Shown piece after piece: positions 46,705 to 56,600 of a DNA stretch of 64,000 bases. Source of the DNA: Roseivirga sp. (GTDB lineage Bacteria; Bacteroidota; Bacteroidia; Cytophagales; Cyclobacteriaceae); the NCBI GenBank assembly GCA_021404565.1, contig JAAWWF010000008.1, forward strand, positions 62,001 through 126,000, given 5' to 3'. Position 1 is the first letter of the stretch. Every line of letters starts with the position of its first letter. The position numbers and the translations under genes were made by a program. The notes beneath the pieces are model-generated. The model saw only the letters and a program-made list of their open reading frames with translations. It made no database searches and was not told the origin of the DNA.

Positions 46705-47154
46705 ATGGCAAAAATTGATTCGGAGATAAAGTCGGGATTCGTAAATGATAAACATCGGTTTGTGACTAACCTGGTGTTTACAGCTAATTGGGTTCAGAAC
46801 GCTTTTATTGAGGATTTGAAACCATTTGGCTTATCGCCACAGCAATACAATATCCTGAGGATTCTTAGGAGTGTTGGAGACTGGACCAGGATGTCAGAGG
46901 TAAAGGATGGTCTTACTGAAAAATCGCCTAATACAACTCGCCTGGCAGACAAACTGATCAATAAGGACCTGATAGAGCGCAAGGCAAGTGAGACGGATCG
47001 CAGGGTGGTATATGTCAGAATTTCAAAAAAAGGAGAGACACTGTTTGATGAGATTAATCAACGGGAAAGTGTAATACAAAAGGCACTGGACAATAACATT
47101 TCAGCTAAAAACGCAGGGTATCTAAGTGACATCCTTGACAAGTTCAGAGGCTAA
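46705..47154 (+). CDS. MarR family transcriptional regulator
   Basis: 149 aa. Winged-helix MarR: QNAFIEDLKPFGLSPQQYNILRIL (helices), TEKSPNTTRLADKLINKDLIER (recognition helix), RRVVYVRISKKGETL (wing). Together with the DoxX-like gene 78 bp downstream it forms a regulator-target pair with matching palindromes. Likely derepressed by a small molecule or redox signal. Confidence 0.93.
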   Translation: MAKIDSEIKSGFVNDKHRFVTNLVFTANWVQNAFIEDLKPFGLSPQQYNILRILRSVGDWTRMSEVKDGLTEKSPNTTRLADKLINKDLIERKASETDRRVVYVRISKKGETLFDEINQRESVIQKALDNNISAKNAGYLSDILDKFRG

Positions 47155-47179
47155 AAAAATTTGAATAAATATTTACCGT

Positions 47180-47192
47180 GGAAAATATTTCC
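47180..47192. promoter_or_regulatory. MarR operator candidate 2
   Basis: GGAAAATATTTCC, 40 bp before the DoxX-like start; the exact reverse complement of 46643-46655. Confidence 0.75.
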
Positions 47193-47231
47193 GTGGTGTA
47201 TAAAATGTGATTAAAATTTAAATATGATAAC

Positions 47232-47600
47232 ATGAACAAGCGAGACATTATTATTTACAGGGTGATTACGGGCCTTTTTTCAGCACATATGCTATTTACG
47301 GCTGTTATGTATGTTTTCATGCACGACATGGTAAAGGAAATGTTTGAGTCATTGGGAGTTTCTGCTGCCGTTATTTACCCCCTTGCCATTGCCAAGGTTC
47401 TTGGTCTTATAGCCATTTGGACCAATAAGTCAAAGATTTTGAAAGAGCTGGCTTACCTGGGTTTCGCCATTGATTTTATTATGGCGATAGTTACTCACGT
47501 AATGGCCAAAGATGGCGGAGCCGTGGCTGCTATGATAGCATTGGTTATGTTGGTGGTTTCTTATATCTACAACCGAAAGTTATTTGGTAAAGTGAAGTAG
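47232..47600 (+). CDS. DoxX-like membrane protein
   Basis: 122 aa with four membrane helices, about 8-30, 47-66, 75-91 and 96-113. IYPLAIAKVLGLIAIW and LKELAYLGFAIDFIMA are typical of the DoxX_2 family. Such proteins are linked to redox or thiol stress in some bacteria. Controlled, by position, by the adjacent MarR gene. Confidence 0.85.
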   Translation: MNKRDIIIYRVITGLFSAHMLFTAVMYVFMHDMVKEMFESLGVSAAVIYPLAIAKVLGLIAIWTNKSKILKELAYLGFAIDFIMAIVTHVMAKDGGAVAAMIALVMLVVSYIYNRKLFGKVK

Positions 47601-47630
47601 TCAGAGGAGTGTGATTGATAATGTAGAGAG

Positions 47631-48080
47631 TCATTCTTCCGTATTGGCTCTCCCATACCCTACTATGTTGTGTTTCGAATAGTTCGTTTGCTCAGGAATG
47701 GATGGGTCATTGGTTGGAAACGGAACATTCTTGCCTACCAGCAACCTGTCAATCAAATAGCCAAGGACTCGTTGATCTTCTGCATTATCCTTAAACTTAT
47801 ATTGATCCCTGTTTCTGTTTACAACAGTCCTGGTCAAAATGATTCTGTCTGACTGCTTTTCAATTGTTACCTGGTAGATACAGGATCCTACCCAACTTCT
47901 ATGGAAGTAAATAGTCTCATTCTCGACATAGATAAACCACTTGTCTTCCATTTGTGATGGAATCAACCCATAACACAGCTGCTCATATTCTTTGATCGAA
48001 AGCACCTTATTCAAATCGAAGAAGTCAACTTCATCAGGCATTTCTTTGGTTTTCCAGTCGTCCTTTTTGGCCATTTGCAT
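47631..48080 (-). CDS. Hypothetical protein, 150 aa
   Basis: ATG at 48080 (or 48074); an upstream in-frame extension to 48170 overlaps the next gene and is unlikely. Soluble. Visible stretches: SIKEYEQLCYGLIPSQMEDKW, IYFHRSWVGSCIYQV. The pattern resembles small bacterial proteins of unknown function seen beside other accessory genes; I do not recognise it. Convergent with the DoxX gene. Confidence 0.6.
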   Translation of the reverse strand: MQMAKKDDWKTKEMPDEVDFFDLNKVLSIKEYEQLCYGLIPSQMEDKWFIYVENETIYFHRSWVGSCIYQVTIEKQSDRIILTRTVVNRNRDQYKFKDNAEDQRVLGYLIDRLLVGKNVPFPTNDPSIPEQTNYSKHNIVGYGRANTEE

Positions 48081-48126
48081 TTTGTCAGGTTGTTCGTTTC
48101 GAGGGTTATTCAAAGGCAAAAAACTG

Positions 48127-48411
48127 TTACTCGTTGACTTCAATATCCACAATACTAATATCGATGCCATAAAGGTTGAAAATGTGATATCCGCAATGCT
48201 CAGTGAATATACCTACTTCGTTAAACTCCGGTGCTTCCATCACCAGTGTGTACCTGAACTCTGCAAAAGAATTATCACGAAACTTGATCCTGACAACTTT
48301 CTTTGCCGGAAAATCACCGGCTCCCAGATTGGTCTCGTGACCTTCTCCTTTAAGCTCAAGGTATTCCATGACTTTTTGTTGCCAGCGCTCAGGTAAGTCT
48401 CTGTTTTGCAT
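48127..48411 (-). CDS. Hypothetical protein, 94 aa
   Basis: Soluble, no signal, starts MQNRDLPERWQQKVMEYL and contains a beta-rich FRYTLVMEAPEF section. Separated from the next gene (start 48080) by 46 bp and 38 bp after the SUMF1-like gene, so the three may be co-transcribed. No family recognised. Confidence 0.6.
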   Translation of the reverse strand: MQNRDLPERWQQKVMEYLELKGEGHETNLGAGDFPAKKVVRIKFRDNSFAEFRYTLVMEAPEFNEVGIFTEHCGYHIFNLYGIDISIVDIEVNE

Positions 48412-48449
48412 AGTTTAAATATTATAATTTCTGTTCTCAAGATTTCTCC

Positions 48450-49145
48450 TTACAAAGGAGGAATGGGGGAGGTAGCTATTCTAAACCCTAAATCGTCTAT
48501 TTTGAAAGAGAAAGGGTGACTTCTCCTTCTGGTTGTAGCCATTACGCTTCTTTCCTGATCGCACCAACCACCGCCACGAAACACACGATATGATCCATAA
48601 ACAGTTTCGTCATAAATATCTGTACACCATTCCCAAACATTCCCCAACATATCATAAAGCCCCCAATCGTTAGGCTGCTTTTGTCCAACTTCCTGAGTCT
48701 GATTATTGGAGTTGGTTTTAGTCCAGGCTATTTCTTCTAATGCTCCGTATCGAATATGCTGAGTACCGGCCTGACAGGCGTATTGCCATTCAGCTTCTGT
48801 TGGTAATCGAAAGCCATCTGCTTTTGAGTTCAATGTTACTTTCTCCGCTTTCAGGTCAATAGAGTAACAAGGATTTTTTCCGATGGATTCGGATAGTCTG
48901 TTACAAAAAGTTATGGCCTCAATCCAGGAAACAGTCTCGACAGGTAGTTGATTACCTCTAAAGGTTGAGGTGTTATCATTTGTGAAAGCTTGATACAGTT
49001 CCTGGGTTATTGGAAATCTGGATAGTAGGAATGGTTCAATTTTAACCGTCCAGGCTTTTTTTGTTCGGTCATCTCTCATTTCAACAGTTCCTGTAGGAAT
49101 GGGTACAAATAACTCGTCAATTACCGTCCGATCTATTTTTTTCAT
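48450..49145 (-). CDS. SUMF1/FGE-like sulfatase-modifying family protein
   Basis: 231 aa. FGE-fold domain: VEMRDDRTKKAWTVKIEPF near the start, FRLPTEAEWQYACQAGT, DMLGNVWEWCTDIYD, RVFRGGGWCDQ and LGFRIA at the end. Catalytic FGE members need two Cys for formylglycine formation; here the positions near WCT and GWC are present, but many small members of this family are non-enzymatic binders, so activity is not implied. No sulfatase nearby. Confidence 0.85.
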   Translation of the reverse strand: MKKIDRTVIDELFVPIPTGTVEMRDDRTKKAWTVKIEPFLLSRFPITQELYQAFTNDNTSTFRGNQLPVETVSWIEAITFCNRLSESIGKNPCYSIDLKAEKVTLNSKADGFRLPTEAEWQYACQAGTQHIRYGALEEIAWTKTNSNNQTQEVGQKQPNDWGLYDMLGNVWEWCTDIYDETVYGSYRVFRGGGWCDQERSVMATTRRRSHPFSFKIDDLGFRIATSPIPPL

Positions 49146-49521
49146 GTTCTTTTAAATACCAAAACGCCTTTACAAGTATCCGTTTGTTCGTGCCTGTTTA
49201 TAAGCGGCAAATTGACAGAAGGAAAATGGAATAGCCAGATTTTGATCTAGTATTTTTCAGGCCTTTTCCATCCAGGTTGAAAAGATAGTGCTTCAGGTAA
49301 AATATCACTTATCGCAAATTAGAAAATGCAGGTATTTTGCAAACTATGGCTTGTGAGGCAATAACTACTCAGGTAATGACTAAAGATGGGCAAAGAGTAT
49401 AGTTGTGGGGCATTAAATGCCGTTCTCCACATTCCTTGTTGCAAACGAGGATTGGGAGGGGGGACTTAAGGTTCTACGCTACGAACCAGGAACTGAGTAG
49501 AGAGGAGCAGAGAACCAAATT
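49146..49521. other. Intergenic region with repeats
   Basis: No gene. It contains the first 47-bp direct repeat (49302-49348) and the sequence GTTGCAAACGAG (49439-49450), repeated at 49993-50004. Upstream part may hold the promoter of the minus-strand set starting at 49145. Confidence 0.5.
49302..49348 (+). repeat. 47-bp direct repeat, left copy
   Basis: Starts ATATCACTTATCGC and ends TGCAAACTATG. It matches 50707-50753 at 46 of 47 positions, in the same orientation. Together they frame a 1.45-kb segment with a lipoprotein gene and a broken RAYT gene. Confidence 0.85.
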
Positions 49522-49962
49522 TCACTCTTCAGTTTCGTTTTCAAAAATGAGTTCATGATAGTTAAGAAGATCATTGAGTATAGTCGCCTCCATACCATCA
49601 CAATAATTGTGTTCATAATCGACAGAGTGAAGTAATGTACCGACTCTAAGGTATTCACTTGAGGTACAACCTCCATTACTCTTAGTTCCGATTCTGGTTT
49701 TAAGGTAAACCTTAAGTGAATCAATTTTTGTTTTTGATACTAAATGACTTTTCCCGGTGCTTTTGGATTTCAACAGGTACCTGTCATCTTCCAAAGTAAG
49801 TTCGAAATGTTCTTTGCTTCCTCCAAAACAGCCCCATTGCTGGATTTCAATGTCAAACGCTGACTTTGCAAAGACTTTGTCCAAAATTTCCCGATTATTA
49901 CTTATTCTTGGTTGACAAGAATAAAACAAGACAGAGAGTAGTATTAGAACCAACTTCTTCAT
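49522..49962 (-). CDS. Small lipoprotein, 146 aa
   Basis: ATG at 49962 starts a lipoprotein signal with Cys16 (LFYSC). The remainder is soluble with four Cys (WGCFGG, NGGCTSS, HNYCDG) that could pair in the periplasm. An upstream frame to 50046 runs over the REP hairpin and is not likely coding. No family recognised. It sits inside the 47-bp direct-repeat segment. Confidence 0.65.
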   Translation of the reverse strand: MKKLVLILLSVLFYSCQPRISNNREILDKVFAKSAFDIEIQQWGCFGGSKEHFELTLEDDRYLLKSKSTGKSHLVSKTKIDSLKVYLKTRIGTKSNGGCTSSEYLRVGTLLHSVDYEHNYCDGMEATILNDLLNYHELIFENETEE

Positions 49963-50022
49963 AGGGATTACAACGTGGTGTGGTGGTATCGCGTTGCAAA
50001 CGAGATATAAGGAGGTGACGCC

Positions 50023-50047
50023 TTTGTTGGTGTTCTTCACCAACAAA
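50023..50047. repeat. REP hairpin, RAYT-2 right side
   Basis: TTTGTTGGTG-TTCTT-CACCAACAAA, perfect 10-bp stem, on the 3' side of the broken RAYT gene. Matches, in inverted orientation, the hairpin at 50669-50693. Confidence 0.8.
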
Positions 50048-50097
50048 CTGAAAAAACTTCGAATTTTATAACCGCTGTCTATGAGACCTTAATCTCC

Positions 50098-50619
50098 TTA
50101 AAAGTACTCCATATAATGTGAGAGGAAAGGAAAACGAGAATCATCCTCTTCATAGAAGCTTGCGGAAGAATAGGGGTATTGAACAAAATCATCAGCTAGA
50201 TCCCATTTTCCTTGCACGGGGTTATGGTGGATATAACCCAGCTTCTGTTCTATCACTTCACGACTGTAAAGGTCTATGCTTAAGGGCTTTCGTTGCCATA
50301 TTTGGTACTTCCTGTCTTTTAAGTTCACCTCGAATTCTCTATGTAGTTCAGAGTTATTTGTTCGAAGGTCTTTCTGTATTTGTTGACTGGTAAACTTCAG
50401 GAAGTCGCGTTGTACATCCCCTAGTTTATGGTCCTCAGATACTTGCCAAATAAGGTGAATATGATTTGGCATAATAACAAATGCCTAGACTTTAACTCTT
50501 CCTTCTTTTACAAGGAAAGAAAGGCTACCTAAAATGATCTCCTTATAAGTATTGTTGAAAAGTAGGGTCTTCCATTTGAGTATGGTAGCTGTGAAGAACT
50601 GTACATAATTGGGTTCCAT
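50098..50619 (-). pseudogene. RAYT transposase with an in-frame stop (RAYT-2)
   Basis: The frame from the ATG at 50619 to 50098 reads as one RAYT: MEPNYVQFFTATILKWK, then a TAG at 50487-50485 where Tyr is expected in V(Y)AFVIMPNHIHL, then NHIHLIW (HUH motif), FLKFTSQQ and YIHHNPVQ. In FLKFTSQQ a Phe occupies the usual Tyr position, so the catalytic Tyr may also be lost. A start at 50472 would lack the N-terminus. Different from the RAYT at 18326. Confidence 0.82.
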
Positions 50620-50624
50620 ATATG

Positions 50625-50652
50625 AAAATAAACTAATTTGGGTTAAGCTGTA
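50625..50652 (+). repeat. Short direct repeat, left copy
   Basis: AAAATAAACTAATTTGGG then TTAAGCTGTA. Recurs with one mismatch and one gap at 51988-52014. Confidence 0.65.
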
Positions 50653-50668
50653 CCCGGGGCAGTGGTGG

Positions 50669-50693
50669 CGTGTTGGTGAGGAACACCAACACG
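50669..50693. repeat. REP hairpin, RAYT-2 left side
   Basis: CGTGTTGGTG-AGGAA-CACCAACACG, perfect 10-bp stem, inverted copy of the one at 50023. Confidence 0.8.
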
Positions 50694-50706
50694 GGCGGGA
50701 GGTAAT

Positions 50707-50753
50707 ATATCACTTATCGCAAACTAGAAAATGCAGGTATTTTGCAAACTATG
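50707..50753 (+). repeat. 47-bp direct repeat, right copy
   Basis: Copy of 49302-49348 with one mismatch (C for T). Confidence 0.85.
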
Positions 50754-50796
50754 ACACCCTTTTGTGAGTGTTTCTGCTTATCAAGCTGGAAGGAAA

Positions 50797-51501
50797 TTAT
50801 TCTATCTGTTTTTCCAAAGCTTTAATCAGACTGCTCAGGTCTTCCTCTGCCTGTTGATAGAGTCCTTCCTTTTCAACTCCAATGGAAATGATAAGTTCCA
50901 GGTCATTGTGGAAGTTATAACCATACAGCTTGTCCGGGCGCATAACCGTTAAGGGATTTATCCTTAAAAAGTCGGTTATTTTAGGCACAATCGTATACAT
51001 AAAATCGACCTGATTCTGTTCTATCCTGTTGATATAGGTGTAAAGGATTCCGAGATTCTGTAGTGAATTAAGGATGTCATTACTGGATACCAGATCAATT
51101 TTTCCGCTTACTGCCAGCTTTTCATAAGCAGAACCTTCGTTCTTAAAATCCGAGAACTTTGTAAGGTCGAGTGCGATATGAGCCAGTGTATCCACCAGTT
51201 CGTGCTCGCTGTCAGTCAATATGATGCTGCTTCCCTCTCTATACCGTAACAGGTATTTTTGGTTATAAGCTCTGTTTCCCTGGATCTCACTCAAATCGAT
51301 TTGTAATTCATCGATCAGGTCACCGTATAAGCTTTTTTCAAGCTTATTTCGCTCAATGGATTCTTTCCAGTTACTCAGAGACAGTGCAATCAGAATTCCG
51401 AAAACAACCAGTGTGATCTCTCCGATAGCGTAGATCAGGTATTTTCTTACACTGCCCTTGATGAGCATTTGCTGTCTTATTTTTCTAAAGATTTTGGACA
51501 T
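50797..51501 (-). CDS. DUF6090 family membrane protein
   Basis: 234 aa from the ATG at 51501. One membrane segment about residues 23-45 (KYLIYAIGEITLVVFGILIALSLSNW), the hallmark of DUF6090, then a helical cytoplasmic or periplasmic domain with coiled-coil-like stretches. Function unknown. The family is often found as tandem copies in Bacteroidota. No direct partner seen. Confidence 0.8.
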   Translation of the reverse strand: MSKIFRKIRQQMLIKGSVRKYLIYAIGEITLVVFGILIALSLSNWKESIERNKLEKSLYGDLIDELQIDLSEIQGNRAYNQKYLLRYREGSSIILTDSEHELVDTLAHIALDLTKFSDFKNEGSAYEKLAVSGKIDLVSSNDILNSLQNLGILYTYINRIEQNQVDFMYTIVPKITDFLRINPLTVMRPDKLYGYNFHNDLELIISIGVEKEGLYQQAEEDLSSLIKALEKQIE

Positions 51502-51552
51502 CGATGAGTCGGGTGTTGATCTACCGAAGTTGCCCAAAAGTCAGTGGATAAC

Positions 51553-51957
51553 CTAGATCGGGTTTAAAAGTCTGGTGAGGTGATGGTGCAATTGGATAAT
51601 ACCTGCATCGCAAGTCCATGCTTTATAGCCATTCTCAGGCACTGTGTTGTTATTTAATGCTTCAAACTCATCCACCGTTTTCCAAATGAAAATCAAGCAG
51701 AATATTTGGTTAAATAATATCAGAATCCAGGTCCAGTTTGATTTTCTAGACCTTTCTAAATTTTTAAACGACCATACTTTTCGTATTAAGATGGCTATTT
51801 GAAGAATGGTAAGGCCTTGAAGTATTCCGATTTGGATGTAATAGACTTTCATTGATGTAACCAACCATTGTAATTCTGTGGGAAACAAAAATGTCAGTAT
51901 ATAGCTGAGTCCTAGTACAGAAGGTATGGTCAGTAATATTTTATTGGTTTTATTCAT
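51553..51957 (-). CDS. Membrane protein, 134 aa
   Basis: ATG at 51957. Three or four hydrophobic segments, about 8-24, 35-60 and 78-97 (WTWILILFNQIFCLIFIW). C-terminus has HHH (IIQLHHHLTRLL). No family recognised. Upstream end abuts the repeat at 51988. Confidence 0.6.
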   Translation of the reverse strand: MNKTNKILLTIPSVLGLSYILTFLFPTELQWLVTSMKVYYIQIGILQGLTILQIAILIRKVWSFKNLERSRKSNWTWILILFNQIFCLIFIWKTVDEFEALNNNTVPENGYKAWTCDAGIIQLHHHLTRLLNPI

Positions 51958-51987
51958 ACTGTGCGCGGAAGAGGTTCTACACCCCCG

Positions 51988-52014
51988 AAAATAAACCAAT
52001 TTGGTTAAGCTGTA
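51988..52014 (+). repeat. Short direct repeat, right copy
   Basis: AAAATAAACCAATTTGG then TTAAGCTGTA; partner of 50625-50652. Confidence 0.65.
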
Positions 52015-52152
52015 TCAAGGTTGTGGTGGCATTTTGATGAAGATGCGGTCTGCTACAAGCAGGTACCCACAGTGGTGGGAATATGGCAGAGTCAAGCTTT
52101 GATTGAGTTATACCTTCCTGAGTCTATTAATTAGTTCAACTATTGTTTGGTT

Positions 52153-52422
52153 TTAGTTCCCCTCTTCCTCCTTTGACTCTATCTCAAACTTCCACTCGAG
52201 CTTGTCTACACGATCCACAATAGAATCTAATCTCGCATTTGTTTGGGCTAGTTTATTCTGATAGTAGATGTTCATTGAAAATGATATCAAGCACAAAATG
52301 AACAACACCCAGACTAAGAGTCTTGGAAAATTACGTTTTGGTAATTTCGACTTATGATTGATCGATGATAGATCTCTTTCGACCTTGTAGTCTATAGGGC
52401 TATATTTTTCTTCTTTATTCAT
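52153..52422 (-). CDS. Small membrane protein with coiled coil, 89 aa
   Basis: Basic N-terminal part, one membrane helix about residues 34-52 (LLVWVLFILCLISFSM), then a C-terminal coiled coil (ARLDSIVDRVDKLEWKFEIES). Starts 8 bp after the GTPase gene, so likely its partner. Confidence 0.65.
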   Translation of the reverse strand: MNKEEKYSPIDYKVERDLSSINHKSKLPKRNFPRLLVWVLFILCLISFSMNIYYQNKLAQTNARLDSIVDRVDKLEWKFEIESKEEEGN

Positions 52423-52430
52423 CTGTTATG

Positions 52431-53345
52431 TCATGCGTTGAATTCTCTAATTAAATCCGCGAACATCTCCTTGGTGTTTCGAAGCTGAGTGACGCTTATG
52501 ACTTCAACTTTGAAGTCCTCAATATCATTCGCCTTACAAAAGTTCTTCAAATGCTGAATTGGTTCGGAGTAAAGGTCTATGGCGAATGAGTCTGAGTCAG
52601 TGTTAATAGTTAGGAGACCCTTTTTGACCATTTGCTCTAGTAGATCAACCTTGTTGATTACAAAACGAATACTTTTTAAGCTATTCCCAAGGACATATTT
52701 AATTACTGGCTGTAAGGCGAATTCAGATAAATATTTATGTCTCTGATCATCAATTCTACGGTAAAATATTCTGTTAAAATCTGAAGACACATAATCCAAC
52801 ACTTCTGTGTCGGAGTTCATTTTTTCTCCCTCGTCATTATAGGCTGGAGCTAAATCAGCAATAATTAAAAGGGCATCAATAAACGGATTCTCTTTAGCCG
52901 CCTCATGAAGTTGGGTAACGTCCTGCCCTTTATAGTCAGCTATATTAAGAGCGACATAGTTATTGTTTGGGATATCCTTTAGACCACCTGCTAATTGGAC
53001 ACTATAGTAATCTACCTGCTTGGTTGATTTCAGAGGTAGGGTATCAAGAGTGAATTGTCTTTGAATCAAAGTGGATTTTCCGCTTCCACTAAATCCGTAG
53101 ATAAATATGTCATAGGAGTTCTGGCTTTTGGCAAACTTAAGGCCCTCACTTTGGGAGTTTTGTTTATTGACCTTTGAAACATATTGAATGATTATAGGGA
53201 CACTAACTGCAAGAAGTGAAAATACACCTGTGGTAAATTTCTCGCCTAAAGTATCAAGACCGAAGTAGTAGGTAATTCCAATTGCAAGAGCTAATGTTAA
53301 CAGACAGATACCAGAGATTAGAATTATAAGTTTAAATGGGGTCAT
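52431..53345 (-). CDS. Membrane-anchored P-loop GTPase-like protein
   Basis: 304 aa. Two membrane helices, about 5-27 and 40-58, then a G-domain: P-loop GFSGSGKST (84-92), switch-like DYKGQ (137-141) and the guanine-specificity motif NKVD (231-234). The pattern fits a small GTPase of SRPRB/Arf-like or AIG1-like type held at the membrane. Role unknown. In operon with the coiled-coil membrane protein. Convergent to no gene; next to a 264-bp gap. Confidence 0.8.
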   Translation of the reverse strand: MTPFKLIILISGICLLTLALAIGITYYFGLDTLGEKFTTGVFSLLAVSVPIIIQYVSKVNKQNSQSEGLKFAKSQNSYDIFIYGFSGSGKSTLIQRQFTLDTLPLKSTKQVDYYSVQLAGGLKDIPNNNYVALNIADYKGQDVTQLHEAAKENPFIDALLIIADLAPAYNDEGEKMNSDTEVLDYVSSDFNRIFYRRIDDQRHKYLSEFALQPVIKYVLGNSLKSIRFVINKVDLLEQMVKKGLLTINTDSDSFAIDLYSEPIQHLKNFCKANDIEDFKVEVISVTQLRNTKEMFADLIREFNA

Positions 53346-53609
53346 GTTGTATTCATGAGTTTCGGGTGAAGTATTTTACCTGAGGATTTAAATTGAGTAA
53401 ATATGAATTTAATATTTTTAGATTAAATTATTAATTGCTTTAAAATACAATTTCTGTTTTGATATTTAAAAAATAGGTGTTATAAAGTTTGTTTGTGTTT
53501 TGGTTAAAGTAGAATTTGTTACTATATCAGGCGATGCCTGAAGCCACCCACATAATTCCCTCTCCCTCCAATCTCTTCCCATCTTATCTTTAGGCATTAA
53601 CTCTTTCTT

Positions 53610-56600
53610 ATGAAAAGCCTTAGAATCTTCTTCAGTCTTACTTTTTTGATTTTCTCCCTTAGCGCCTTTGCTCAAACCGACCTCTCTATGTTTGAGGCCA
53701 TGGAGCCCCGCTCTATTGGTCCGGCAGGGATGAGTGGCCGGGTGACCAGCATTGATGTGGTGCGACACAACCGCAATATCATTTATGCAGGTACCGCTTC
53801 AGGTGGTTTGTGGAAGTCTGTCAGTGGAGGTACGAGCTGGGAGCCGCTGTTTGATAAAGAGGAGGTCGCTTCTATCGGGGTGGTGACTATCGATCCTTCC
53901 AATGCCAGCACCATCTGGGTAGGCACGGGAGAGGGTAATCCCCGAAACTCGCTTAACTCTGGTTATGGCGTGTATCGCAGTCGTGATGCCGGCCAGACCT
54001 GGGAGCATATGGGGCTGGAAAAAACAAAGAATATCCATCGCCTGATCGTACATCCGGATGATCCGAATACCATCTGGGTAGGGGCCATTGGTTCTCCCTG
54101 GGCGGAGCATGAAGAGCGTGGAGTTTTCAAATCTACTGATGGAGGTAAAAGCTGGAAAAAGGTGCTTTATGATATTCCGGGAGCAGGTATTGCCGATCTG
54201 GTGATTGACCCCACCAACCCCAACAAGCTGGTGGCTGCCATGTGGGAGCACAGGCGCTGGCCCTGGTTTTTTAACTCAGGTGGTAAAGCATCGGGTATTT
54301 ATATCAGCCATGATGGTGGTGAGAGCTGGGATAGAAAAACGGCTGAGCACGGCCTGCCAAAGGGAGACCTCGGACGGATAGGCCTGGCCATTGCACCCTC
54401 TATGCCTGATCGTATTTATGCCTATGTAGAGTCTAAGGAAAATGCACTCTATCGCTCAGATGATGGAGGGAATAAATGGTACAGAATTTCCAGGAAAGGA
54501 GATTCTCAGCTGGGTAACCGGCCTTTTTACTATGCCGATATTTATGTTGATCCTCAGAATGAAAACAGGGTATATTCTCTGCATACCATGGCCACGGCCA
54601 GTGAAGATGGGGGTAAGAGTTTTCAGATGTGGGTAAACCCCGGCTTTATCCATGTAGACAATCATGCCTTGTATATCCACCCGGACGATCCGCAATTTAT
54701 AGTGCTGGGTAATGATGGGGGTATGGAAGTAACCCGCGACCGTGGGGGAAGCTGGCACTATATGGAGAACCTGCCGATTGGCCAGTTTTACCATGTGAGC
54801 TATGATATGGAAACGCCTTATAATGTGATGGGGGGTATGCAGGACAATGGTGCCTGGCTCGGGCCCAGCCAGCTGCTTAAGCAGGGAGGCATCCGTAATA
54901 GCTATTGGGAGCGCATTGTAGGTGGTGATGGCTTTGATGTGGTACCTGATCCTCTGGATACGCGTTATGGCTACTCACTGAGTCAGCGGGCCAATATCCA
55001 GCGCTATGACCGTAAGACAGGCCAAATGGTGGGCATACAGCCGGAACATCCTGATGGTACTGATATTCGCTTTAACTGGAATGCGGGGGTGAATATTGAT
55101 CCTTTCGACAAAAAGACCATTTACCTTGGCGGGCAGTTCCTGTTCAAGTCCAACGACCATGGAGATAACTGGGAGATCATTTCTCCTGACCTCACTACCA
55201 ATGATCCTGAAAAGCAAAAGCAATACGATACCGGAGGACTCAATTATGATAACTCCGGAGCAGAGAACCATACGACTATTACCGTAGTAGAGCCAAGTAC
55301 CATGGCCGAGGGCACAATTTGGGTGGGTACAGATGATGGCAATGTACAATTGACGCGTGATGGTGGTGAGAGCTGGACCAACAGTGCCGGTAAATTTCCT
55401 GGTCTGCCAGCCAATAGCTGGGTACAGCAAATCAGAGCCAGTACGTATAAAGCGGGTACCGCCTTTGTCGTTTTCGATGAGCATCGCAGAGATGACTGGT
55501 CGCCTTATGTGTACCGTACGATTAACTATGGCCGGAGCTGGAGACGCATTGTGAATGAGGGTGATGTCTTTGGTTTTGCTATGTCCTTTGTACAAGATCC
55601 TGTTGAACCGAACCTGATGTTTTTAGGCACGGAATCAGGGCTTTATGTGAGTATGGATGGCTCGGAAACCTGGGCCAAATGGACCCATGGATACCCCACT
55701 GTACCAACTATGGACCTGCAGATTCATCCACGGGAGCATGACCTGGTCATCGGTACTTTTGGCCGTGCCTTATGGATTCTGGACGATATTCGTCCGTTGA
55801 GAGAGGCTGTGCAGATTGGCCTTAAAAAGGTGAAGGAAAAGACGGTACATGTCTTCCCCATTCCTGATGCGACCAATGCCATTGTGGGCCCTTACTGGGG
55901 CTATCGTAGTACAGGACATGGCTTGTTTATGGGGGAGAACAAACCTTTTGCCGCGGCTATCAGCTATTATGCCAAGGTAGAAAAGGGAGCCAAAGACAAG
56001 GTGAAAATGGAGATCTCTGATGCCAGTGGTAAGGTAGTAAGAACGCGTTACTATACACCGGATGCTGGTGTAAACCGTGTCTATTGGGGCTTTGAAAGTG
56101 ACGGGGTAAGACAGCCCGGTTCGCGAAAATCTACTAGTAAAACTGCGACTCCTCCGAGAGGTTATGCCGTATTACCGGGTATCTATACCGTGAAAATGAC
56201 TTATCAGGACGAATCGCATAGTCAGACGATCAATGTATTGAGAGACCAGCGTACCGGTTGGGACGATGCAGCTATGGCTGAGAAGCAAAGCTTTATCGCT
56301 GACTATTATGCGCTGGTTACCACCGTGACGGAGGCTGTAGATAAGCTCGATGGTGCGAATAAAACTATGGGGCAGTTAAATGCCCTGATCAAGGAAGAGA
56401 AAGAGGCAAAGGACAAAACCAAAGAGATTAAAAAGCGTGTGACTGAACTTCGGGAGAAGATTTTTGAGAAGCCTGTGCAGGGTTTTAGAAATGATCCGAA
56501 TGCACTATCCAGGCGATTGGGTAACCTTAGGGGGAAGATCAGTAACAGCTATAAACCAGTTACACAAAGCCAGCGCTATGCCTACAATACAGCTAAGAAG

